This document shows, piece after piece, positions 55,685 through 63,286 of a DNA stretch of 64,000 bases. Origin of the DNA: Fibrobacterota bacterium (lineage in GTDB: Bacteria > Fibrobacterota > Chitinivibrionia > Chitinivibrionales > Chitinispirillaceae). The position numbers were made by a program, and so were the translations under genes. The notes under the pieces were generated by a model that was given only the letters and a program-made list of their open reading frames with translations, did no database searches and was not told where the DNA came from. Every line of letters starts with the position of its first letter. Position 1 is the stretch's first letter. The DNA is taken from contig JAEWVR010000011.1 of the NCBI GenBank assembly GCA_023459055.1, positions 186,001 through 250,000 on the forward strand, in the 5' to 3' direction.

Positions 55685-58678
55685 TTATATATTGGACTCA
55701 GGTCTTTCACTAAACCAATTTATTCGGATGCATTCTAGATATGTAATTCTCATTCTAATATTATTATACCTTTTTAATTGAACGGGAAAATTGTACGGTG
55801 ATATACAGTTATACTCTTTATTTATAGTTTCGTTATTTGATGTCAGTTTACAGGATAGAAAAGCATTAGCACTTATAAGTATTGTGGTTGAGAATACATT
55901 TAAGAAACTACCTACCTCTTCCTTATTGCCCGTAAACCTGACATTGTAACTGCGATACTTTTCATTTGTAGCTTTATTTACTTTAACTAATGATAAACTA
56001 TTATTAATTGTAAGGGGATATTCTTTATATGTATTACCACTTATAGAAAATATCGAGAGACTTCGTAGTGTTATTCCCATGTGGTACATTTTTTCTGATA
56101 GTTCAACATTGAATTCAATGGTAGCCATATCACAGATCTTATAAGTATCGTACTCTTTTGATTTAAATGTTTTTATAAAATTAGTATTTCCCACAATATA
56201 CATATAATCTAAAGCAACAGCCAGTCGTGGTTTGGCATTATGATTTGTTGAAACAACCTTTTCAAGCCTATCAATATTACCATCTTGTTTAAACATCACT
56301 TTTGTCATAGAAGGAGTACACATTCCTTTTCCTTCGAATTCCGAATTTCCGTTAAATTTTGAAATCGAGCCTGATGAATCGGAAACGACAATCTTTGTTC
56401 CTTTGACTTTTAATAAATCATCAAAATCAAACATCGATACATGTGCACTATCATCATCGTTTCTTTCAATACTATACAAACCACGACGATGTGCATGTCC
56501 AGAAAGAGCTATACTTATTTGTGTATTGTCAACAAAATATTTGTAGGTTTCTCTTCTCTGCAGCTCAAATGTACCCATATCATTTTTACCAAAATGAGTA
56601 TACTGTATAATTCCCTTTGGATTTTTTTGAGATGGAATCCCTGCATCGAAACTTACAAAAGTAAAATGAGAAAAGAGAATTATTTTTTTTTGTATTCTGA
56701 CAGCAAAATCGACCAGTTCTCTCTGTGGTATGGTAAGCGTTTCATTTGCTCTTGGCAAATGACCAGGACTTCCTTGATCTTGCCAAAAAGGTACATCAAT
56801 GAGATCTTCTGCATCACCCCAACCAAGTCCTATTAATGTCCAATTTTTATTAGATAAAACAAAATCTTTTATCGGTATAAATAGTTCATAAATATGCTTC
56901 ATCCTTCTTGGTGTAAAGTTTTTTGCTTTCACAACAACAGGATAGTGTTCTCCATATACTAAAATTGCCTCATAAAATGTGAGATTCATATCTGCTGGAA
57001 TTCCATCATTGGGTTTGTAAACACCTCCTCGATTTGTCATCCATCTGGGGAGTAGAGTACTCTCATCGGATGGTATACCTATTCTTGGAGACACCCCATA
57101 GGGCATCTCATAGGCGTCATGATTTCCCGTAACAATAAAGACGGGTTTATGCAGTTCCTGGTAGAGCTGAAGTATCATACCGTAAAGCGTAATCAGATCA
57201 ACTCCCATTTCATATTTATCCATCACATCGGCCTCATCACCAACACCAACGGCATCACGAATTGCGTCTGGTGTATTATAAAAATCCTTTGCGGTCAATT
57301 TTTGGGCTTCATCATATTTTCCCTCACTTCTTAACTGTTCCCGTTTTGCTATTAAATCTACAGGATAAAAATTATACATGAAGTCAATTAAGTCACCGGA
57401 TATCAGAAACGCATCAACATCTTTTATTTTATCTTCCTGAAATAATAAACTCTTGACTGTACTGACATAATCATTAATTAAACTTCCTATCGGTTCAATG
57501 TCCTTATGGTCAATCACTTTTGCGTTACTTAATTTAAGTAACGAAAGCCTGGATACGCAATGTAGATCTCCAAGGTGTGCAAAATTGCAATATTCTTTAT
57601 TTGTAATCAGTAATGGGTGATAAGCTGCAATTGGCAGAGAATCACGAATATTTTCAAGATAAAATGCGTTCTCCTCGACTTCCCAGCAATAGTATTGTCC
57701 ATTTGAATTCTTTGGAATTCTTTTACCGAGAAATTGTTCTGATTTCAGTCGTTTCTGCACTATTGCATCTTCAAGTTCCTGTCCTTTATTAATCCAAAAC
57801 AGATTATAAAAACCATTATCGATATCATTCAAATACTCCAGATTTATTGTAACCTTGTTAAGAACATTTAATTGATAATCATTTTTCAATTCCGATATCA
57901 AATCTGCATCAGGAATGAATGCAAATTGTGATTCCTCATCAACAATACTTTCTGAAAGTTGAAGTGGTTTGCATGAAATACAATTATCCAGATCTTTTTC
58001 AACAAGTAATGGTTTATAATTCTTATAACCATTTGGTTCATTATATGAAATATCCTTTATTTCGCAGACAGTTTTATCTATTGGCTTTTCCCAGGAAACA
58101 ATCTTTAGATGGGTATTCACCATAATAGGTGTCAGTTCGTTTTGTGAAAGAATAAGCAATGAAATTTTTGTACCGCTCTGAACAATTGACGGTGTTGCAA
58201 AAGAAGGAAAAAGAATATACCCTGGCACATTATTTGAAACAACTCCCGTTTTGTTAGATCCGGATGATACCGATAACATTGTTGGATAATAAAGTTTTTC
58301 CCCACCCTTAAATGTAAATGTTGTATGATCAGAGGAAAGATTTACGTTTATATTAAACCCAAACATTTCACAACAAATCCAATTGATTTTTTCTTTTGTT
58401 GAAACACCGAAATTATAGGTAGCTAAAAATTTCCATGGAGCATCATTTGTATCTCTTCGGCAATTTTTAAATTTTGAAGAAATATCCCAATACTTATTAT
58501 CCTTATTATTTATTATATCATTCGCAATAGTTTCAAGCGTTTCACCAGATTTTGCAGTATAAACGCCTTTGTTTTTATCATTCAAATATGGAGGTACCGG
58601 GAGTGTCTGGCCAGGCGTCCAATCAAAACAATCCGTTTTAAAGGCTTTTTTAATTCTTTGTAATTCTGCATTATACAT
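55685..58678 (-). CDS. LysM plus metallophosphoesterase protein, putative injected effector
   Basis: 997 residues from the ATG at 58678 (GGAG 12 bases upstream); a TTG at 58702, overlapping the previous gene's stop as TTGA, is a possible start. No signal peptide. Residues about 40-90 contain a LysM-like stretch (GVYTAKSGETLETIANDI). A calcineurin-like phosphoesterase core occupies about 375-760: HLGDLH, SGDLIDF, TGNHD, FSHF and GHAHRRG hold the expected metal-binding Asp, His and Asn residues. The last 230 residues are beta-rich. Cell-wall-binding and hydrolase modules within the PAAR operon suggest an effector attacking a phosphoester; the substrate (nucleotides, DNA, lipid) is unknown. Confidence 0.75.
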   Translation of the reverse strand: MYNAELQRIKKAFKTDCFDWTPGQTLPVPPYLNDKNKGVYTAKSGETLETIANDIINNKDNKYWDISSKFKNCRRDTNDAPWKFLATYNFGVSTKEKINWICCEMFGFNINVNLSSDHTTFTFKGGEKLYYPTMLSVSSGSNKTGVVSNNVPGYILFPSFATPSIVQSGTKISLLILSQNELTPIMVNTHLKIVSWEKPIDKTVCEIKDISYNEPNGYKNYKPLLVEKDLDNCISCKPLQLSESIVDEESQFAFIPDADLISELKNDYQLNVLNKVTINLEYLNDIDNGFYNLFWINKGQELEDAIVQKRLKSEQFLGKRIPKNSNGQYYCWEVEENAFYLENIRDSLPIAAYHPLLITNKEYCNFAHLGDLHCVSRLSLLKLSNAKVIDHKDIEPIGSLINDYVSTVKSLLFQEDKIKDVDAFLISGDLIDFMYNFYPVDLIAKREQLRSEGKYDEAQKLTAKDFYNTPDAIRDAVGVGDEADVMDKYEMGVDLITLYGMILQLYQELHKPVFIVTGNHDAYEMPYGVSPRIGIPSDESTLLPRWMTNRGGVYKPNDGIPADMNLTFYEAILVYGEHYPVVVKAKNFTPRRMKHIYELFIPIKDFVLSNKNWTLIGLGWGDAEDLIDVPFWQDQGSPGHLPRANETLTIPQRELVDFAVRIQKKIILFSHFTFVSFDAGIPSQKNPKGIIQYTHFGKNDMGTFELQRRETYKYFVDNTQISIALSGHAHRRGLYSIERNDDDSAHVSMFDFDDLLKVKGTKIVVSDSSGSISKFNGNSEFEGKGMCTPSMTKVMFKQDGNIDRLEKVVSTNHNAKPRLAVALDYMYIVGNTNFIKTFKSKEYDTYKICDMATIEFNVELSEKMYHMGITLRSLSIFSISGNTYKEYPLTINNSLSLVKVNKATNEKYRSYNVRFTGNKEEVGSFLNVFSTTILISANAFLSCKLTSNNETINKEYNCISPYNFPVQLKRYNNIRMRITYLECIRINWFSERPESNI

Positions 58679-58698
58679 AGACGATGTAATCTCCTGTC

Positions 58699-59598
58699 TC
58701 AATCCTCAATAAGTAAATCAGGGTGTTCGGGTACATCAAGAAAGATTTTCCCTGGAGGTAAATCTACCTCACATATCAATCCATTCTCATCCAGATTACC
58801 ATTTCTTGTAGTACCATCAGGCAAAGAAAGTATATACTCTTTATTTGTAATTACAACACCACTTTCATCAGTCACTTTGAAATGCAAATCATCCCGAAAC
58901 CGCACAAGTCCGCTCTCCTGATCCCTTCCCACTACCACCCCGTCAACATCAACCGTAAAGAAATATTCCGGGTACTGGTACTGCTTACCATAAGGTTTCA
59001 GTTCATCATTTGTTGGAATATCTTCTGTGTTATCGGCAAACCTGAATTTCCATTGTGTTTCTATTTTATTATTCATTACAACAACAGGGATTTTTGAAAT
59101 GATATCATGGTTGTTATCAGCATCATATTCTTTAATTGTTAAAAGCGCTGTTGTGCCGTTTTCTATACAGTCCTCCTCGAACTCTACTGTACATGTTAAT
59201 AGTTCATCCCTTGTGACCTCTTTTTTATCCCAGCATATTTTAATCACTTTCAGCATTGGATTGACAGGTATTTCATTTGATTCCATTGATACCTTGTGTT
59301 TGGGCAGTTTACATTCGAAGTAGATGATGTCCCCAAGTTTCATTTTTTCCGGTATCGCAACACTTCCGATGCATTTATTTCCGACAATCTTGCCTTTCCA
59401 TGATGCAATCTTTTTACCACTGCCGGTTTTTACTGTTACTTCAACAGGTGCACCATTGCCCACAAACACCGTTCCGATTTCAAACGATGTCTCATATCCG
59501 GCGTAGGCAGACAGAAACACCCAGTTTGCGTAGGCAATTGATGACTCCACTTTGACTTTATTTTCTTTATCTACTGCAAGTGAGAACGTAGTATTCAT
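58699..59598 (-). CDS. Effector-operon protein sharing the PAAR protein's C-terminal domain
   Basis: 299 residues, no signal peptide, beta-rich throughout. The last 65 residues (FKVTDESGVVITNKEYILSL, then DGTTRNGNLDENG, DLPPG) align with the PAAR protein's end (KYEVLFPNGERRSGTLDSSG), a transthyretin/carboxypeptidase-regulatory-like domain common on T6SS spikes and cargo. The first 230 residues show two or three Ig-like units (VKVESSIAYANWVFLSAYAG, KLGDIIYFECKLPKHKVSME). Its TGA overlaps the next frame. It may adapt the phosphoesterase to the spike. Confidence 0.65.
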   Translation of the reverse strand: MNTTFSLAVDKENKVKVESSIAYANWVFLSAYAGYETSFEIGTVFVGNGAPVEVTVKTGSGKKIASWKGKIVGNKCIGSVAIPEKMKLGDIIYFECKLPKHKVSMESNEIPVNPMLKVIKICWDKKEVTRDELLTCTVEFEEDCIENGTTALLTIKEYDADNNHDIISKIPVVVMNNKIETQWKFRFADNTEDIPTNDELKPYGKQYQYPEYFFTVDVDGVVVGRDQESGLVRFRDDLHFKVTDESGVVITNKEYILSLPDGTTRNGNLDENGLICEVDLPPGKIFLDVPEHPDLLIED

Positions 59599-59619
59599 GG
59601 CATTATCCCAAAGAAATTG

Positions 59620-60078
59620 TTAATCGAAATTTACCTGTTTTACCGTAAATGGTGTAAACGTATCAATCATCTCGTCAACTACTGTGCCGATTGTCTTTAT
59701 CGTCTTTTTCGAAAATGATGCTGCAAAGGAATAGAGTTTTTTATCTTCTATTAAATAAACCTGTTTCTGAAAAACCGGTTTGGATTCATTTTGCACAAAT
59801 TTGTACACCACTTCATAAACAGTCCGCTCTGATTGAGGAAGTATTTTCTCTGTCTCGTTAAGAATTTCAAGTCCGGGAAGATTTTCCTTGAGACTTTCAA
59901 TACGCAGAAAAGCGGCATCGCGAAGCGACATCTCCTTTGTATTAATTACGGAATCTACCGTTATGACAAGATTATGCTTGATCCCGTTATCTTCAGGTCC
60001 CATGATTGTATACACGGTGTCATCAGACCATCCATCGGGGATACGGATTGCGAAGAGATTATTTATTGATTCCGGCAT
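59620..60078 (-). CDS. DcrB/DUF1795-like protein (EagR-type chaperone candidate)
   Basis: 152 residues; AAGGAAA stands six bases before the ATG. The pattern IRIPDGWSDDTVYTIMGPED, LPGLEILNETEKILPQSERT and a closing IKTIGTVVDEMIDTFTPF matches the DcrB/DUF1795 family. In T6SS clusters such proteins (EagR/EagT) chaperone PAAR-containing effectors. No signal peptide is present, fitting a cytoplasmic chaperone. It lies 234 bp after the PAAR gene and 21 bp before the next one. Confidence 0.8.
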   Translation of the reverse strand: MPESINNLFAIRIPDGWSDDTVYTIMGPEDNGIKHNLVITVDSVINTKEMSLRDAAFLRIESLKENLPGLEILNETEKILPQSERTVYEVVYKFVQNESKPVFQKQVYLIEDKKLYSFAASFSKKTIKTIGTVVDEMIDTFTPFTVKQVNFD

Positions 60079-60117
60079 AGTATTTCCTTATAATGTTCAA
60101 TGTTGTATAAAACAATC

Positions 60118-60207
60118 TTACCTGTCCACTCTGTAATTTCCATGGTCGGTTGCAATTATCACAGCACCATCAGTAAAAGGTAGTGGTGTGATAATTGCGC
60201 TATCGTG
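60118..60207 (-). pseudogene. Possible remnant of a beta-propeller gene
   Basis: A 29-codon stop-bounded frame between the PAAR and DcrB-like genes reads DSAIITPLPFTDGAVIIATD and ends HGNYRVDR before a TAA. The style resembles the last blade of PQQ-type propellers such as the 405-residue protein at 50.4 kb. No start or SD. Short and therefore tentative. Confidence 0.3.
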
Positions 60208-60285
60208 TCACATAATTGAAAAATTTTGTTTCCCCATCGTTTTTAGTATCCCAACCGGTAATAGATAAAGAACGCTTTTCTTGAA

Positions 60286-60300
60286 TCCCGTTTTTCGGGA
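60286..60300 (-). terminator. Small hairpin after the PAAR gene
   Basis: TCCCG-TTTTT-CGGGA just beyond the PAAR stop. Five base pairs and no T tract make it at most a weak terminator or processing site. Confidence 0.3.
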
Positions 60301-60312
60301 CACAGATTATTC

Positions 60313-61401
60313 TCATGAATTAAGATCAACCTTGAAATCAGCACTTCCCGGGGCAATTTTTTTCACCTCGGCTTTTCCGCTGCTATCAAGAGTTCCGGAG
60401 CGACGTTCCCCATTTGGAAAAAGAACCTCGTATTTTTTATTCCCGATAGCATTTCCATCATCATCCTTAAGTTCGACACTTAATTTATCGGTAATCAGCA
60501 GAACATTTGAGCGAAGTGTCAATTCACCAATAACGGCTTTAAAATAAAACAGCGGCATTGAACACCGGCTGCTTTGGGCCTTCTTGCGCATCGCATCAAG
60601 ATATCCTTCACTTATCGTAAAGTTGAATTTTTCTTTTACCGTTGTTCCCTGGAGTGTCGTTTCGATTGACATTAGAAAACTGTCTGCAAAGTTTGAATCT
60701 TTCATATATACCATAAGTAACACCGGAATACCGGAATCCACCCCGACAGTTTCAACTATCATGTCAACATCACTACCGACAGAAGTTTCCTTTTTTGACC
60801 ATCGTGCAACGGTAATTGCACTTAACTTAGCGCTATATGATCCGGCTGCGACATGTGATTTTTTTATACTGCCAAACAATGTTCCATCAGATTCTGACCC
60901 ATCAGGTTTACTTAATGTGTAATGGACATTTGCTACCTGATACCCCCCAGTATCAGCAAAGGTCGCATACAGGTAATGATCTTCACCCTCCTGTGGTTCC
61001 TCAGGTTCGGCAATCATCGCACTCACCAAAGCGGCATTTACAGCACTGACATCTCCTCCACCGCCACCGCCGGCACCTGCTCCAGCTCCACCTCCACCAC
61101 CACCAGCACTTACTTCTCCGATAAGCACTGTCGGGCACCCCATGATAATACTTGATGGCGGACCTACGCAAACGGCCATATCGCCCATTCGCGCTGCCGG
61201 CATATTACCAATTAAAACCCCGGTACTACCCAGTGATATCGGTCCGCCAACATGAGGCACATATCCGGTAAACATCGGGCAGACATGCATATCACCTAGT
61301 CGTGCTGCGGGCATTCCGCCAATTAACACGGTCGGAAATCCAACAGTAATAACACCACCATGTGCAGTCGGATCTCCCAATCGAGCCGCCGGTTTTCCCA
61401 T
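60313..61401 (-). CDS. PAAR-domain spike protein with C-terminal extension
   Basis: 362 residues; GGAGG stands five bases before the ATG. Residues 1-95 form a PAAR domain with its repeated units (MGKPAARLGDPTAHGG, MPAARLGDMHVCP, VGGPISLGSTGVLIG, MPAARMGDMAVC, GPPSSIIMGCPTVLIGE). PAAR proteins form the sharp, zinc-stabilised tip on VgrG spikes of type VI secretion and related contractile systems and carry effectors. A glycine-rich hinge (about 98-116) leads to an extension of 240 residues that ends in a transthyretin-like domain (about 315-362). It heads the putative effector operon. No VgrG or other core gene lies in the window. Confidence 0.9.
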   Translation of the reverse strand: MGKPAARLGDPTAHGGVITVGFPTVLIGGMPAARLGDMHVCPMFTGYVPHVGGPISLGSTGVLIGNMPAARMGDMAVCVGPPSSIIMGCPTVLIGEVSAGGGGGGAGAGAGGGGGGDVSAVNAALVSAMIAEPEEPQEGEDHYLYATFADTGGYQVANVHYTLSKPDGSESDGTLFGSIKKSHVAAGSYSAKLSAITVARWSKKETSVGSDVDMIVETVGVDSGIPVLLMVYMKDSNFADSFLMSIETTLQGTTVKEKFNFTISEGYLDAMRKKAQSSRCSMPLFYFKAVIGELTLRSNVLLITDKLSVELKDDDGNAIGNKKYEVLFPNGERRSGTLDSSGKAEVKKIAPGSADFKVDLNS

Positions 61402-61652
61402 TTAACCTCCGTGAAGAAGTGACATGTAATGTGTGACACTTAACGAGTAACAAGAGTGCTAAGACAAAAAAGCAATATAACTATAAAGCACAAATAATAC
61501 TACCTAAACAGACATTTTGACAGTTTCCGGATGATTACCTGTTAAATCCATTTTAAGACAAATACGGAAATTCTCGCAAAATGCAATTTTTCGTGAACGC
61601 TTTTTGTAAGATATTTAGCGGGTAAATGGGAAGGCAAGAAAAAAGATTTTGA

Positions 61653-61744
61653 GGGGGGGGGGGAATGGTAGCAAGTAGCAAGTAGCAAGTAGCAAGTAGC
61701 AAGTAGCAAGTAGCAAGTAGCAAGGAGTTAGGAGCAAGGAGTAA
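61653..61744 (+). repeat. G11 tract and eight-copy GTAGCAA array
   Basis: Eleven G at 61653-61663, then eight perfect GTAGCAA copies (61668-61723) and three degenerate ones (61724-61744). Both tracts are prone to slippage. They lie about 250-340 bp upstream of the PAAR gene. Confidence 0.85.
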
Positions 61745-61758
61745 AAATTCTTTTATGC

Positions 61759-61794
61759 AGCATTGTTTTCGGAGTTGCTGGTGAAAACAATGCT
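61759..61794 (-). terminator. Terminator of the GH5 gene
   Basis: A 12-bp perfect stem (61759-61770 with 61783-61794), 12-base loop; on the minus strand it is followed by GCATAAAAGAATTTTT. It lies 23 bases after the GH5 stop. Confidence 0.6.
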
Positions 61795-61817
61795 ACAACT
61801 ATATCAGATTACTTTTA

Positions 61818-63200
61818 CTACTGGACAATAAGCGTTGACGTTAAAAATGATTCCTTGTTTTTAAACAGCACCTGATACGAACCGTTTTTCAATCCGCTAA
61901 TCGTTGTATTTCCCTCTCTGACAATCTGACTTATAACTTGTCTGCCAGCTATGGTATATATATGCAGCACTCCTTCCCTATCCGGATTTTGGACTATTGC
62001 TGCGCCATTGCCAGTACAGATGATACTTAAACGAGATTTTTCATTTGCAGCATTATTCTGTTTATTGTGCTGCTGCTTTATAATGTCAGTCCCGCCACAG
62101 GAAAAATCTATCAGTGATGCATGCTTGTCATGAAATGCTTTCAGCTCATTTTTACACATATTCCAGCTTCCGAAGTTGTCAACACTGTCATACGACCAGG
62201 GCATGATCCCGGCATAACCGTTTGCATACGCATTGTCGATCATCTGCTTAAGTGTGTATTTTCCTTCAACACCGGGATTTTCTCCAATAAGTGCAGGCTT
62301 GTCAAGATTCCAGTACGCTGGTGTTTTTGTTGTCTGAAACGGATCATAACCCCAGTCCTGATTAAACATCCAGTCGTAATAATGTATCTGATAAAAATCG
62401 AGGTTAGAGCCGGGTTTATTATAGGCATCCGTAAATGATGAATCACTCCAGTAGTGTGCTTCCGCAGGACCTATCTTTGTTGAATTCCACTTCAGACAAG
62501 CTGATCCGACGGTAACCATCTTTGATGAATTCGCGTGAATCGCTTCTGCAATCATGCCGCAAAAACGCACCATCTCTTTTTTACTTACCAGCTGTACCGT
62601 TGTCCCGGGACCACTGATACTCCACTCCGGTTCATTAATAATTTCCCAGGCAAACAGATTACAGGTATTTGCAAAACGCTTGACCATAGGAATAAGTGCA
62701 TTATTGATATACGAAACCGTTTTGAGCGAATCTTTTATAAGATCCGCATGAAGTCCTGCATATTTTCCTGCTGATCCGGTAAAATCCTTTGTCATATCAA
62801 ACGACCACAGACACGGCATCACCATTACATTATTTTCCGCACCGATCCTGAATATATCCTCAAGATTTGAGAGAAAGTTGGTATCCAGTCCGCTGACCGC
62901 TCCATCAGTATCGAATTCCGGTGATGTACGGCCATCACAATGTATCCATAACCGGACACAGTTGACACCATACTCTTTACACTGCTGAAATAATGTATCA
63001 AAAAAGGTGGAATCATACAATGCACCCCACTGATAATGCGTTCCGGCATCAGAGCCGAATGCATTCCAGGGTACATTCATGCCATTTATGTAGTAATCTT
63101 TTCCATTGTATTTTATTGTATTTGCAGGTGCGGCATTGACACCATGCGAAATCGCACTACACATTACCATGGCAATCAAACATAACAAACGCATTTTCAT
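61818..63200 (-). CDS. Secreted GH5-family glycoside hydrolase with sorting-like tail
   Basis: 460 residues from the ATG at 63200 (AGAGGTGG upstream). A signal peptide ends near VNAA. The (beta/alpha)8 domain shows YYINGMNVPWNAFG, NCVRLWIHCDG, the acid/base Glu in FAWEIINEPEWS, IHYYDWMF and the nucleophile Glu in PALIGENPG, as in clan GH-A family 5 (mannanase/glucanase-like). The last 70 residues (LHIYTIAGRQVISQIV, LKNGSYQVLF) resemble sorting domains. The CBM4/9-like gene lies 86 bp upstream in the same direction. Exact substrate unknown. Confidence 0.87.
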   Translation of the reverse strand: MKMRLLCLIAMVMCSAISHGVNAAPANTIKYNGKDYYINGMNVPWNAFGSDAGTHYQWGALYDSTFFDTLFQQCKEYGVNCVRLWIHCDGRTSPEFDTDGAVSGLDTNFLSNLEDIFRIGAENNVMVMPCLWSFDMTKDFTGSAGKYAGLHADLIKDSLKTVSYINNALIPMVKRFANTCNLFAWEIINEPEWSISGPGTTVQLVSKKEMVRFCGMIAEAIHANSSKMVTVGSACLKWNSTKIGPAEAHYWSDSSFTDAYNKPGSNLDFYQIHYYDWMFNQDWGYDPFQTTKTPAYWNLDKPALIGENPGVEGKYTLKQMIDNAYANGYAGIMPWSYDSVDNFGSWNMCKNELKAFHDKHASLIDFSCGGTDIIKQQHNKQNNAANEKSRLSIICTGNGAAIVQNPDREGVLHIYTIAGRQVISQIVREGNTTISGLKNGSYQVLFKNKESFLTSTLIVQ

Positions 63201-63286
63201 TGTAACCACCTCTGACGATAAAAAAAGACTTCCCGGGAAAACCGCACCGGGAAGAGTAATCTGTCAACTATCATTTCTCTGATACG

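Larger units (their letters stand above)
61402..61817. other. Intergenic region with heptamer array and G tract
   Basis: 416 bp between the GH5 gene end and the PAAR start. It holds the GH5 terminator (61759-61794), the GTAGCAA array, a run of 11 G (61653-61663) and the PAAR promoter region. No gene is seen. Confidence 0.5.

Noticed and set aside
61668..61744. CRISPR or iteron origin
   Set aside because: The unit is only seven bases with no spacers, and no replication-initiator gene is near; a simple-sequence array explains it.
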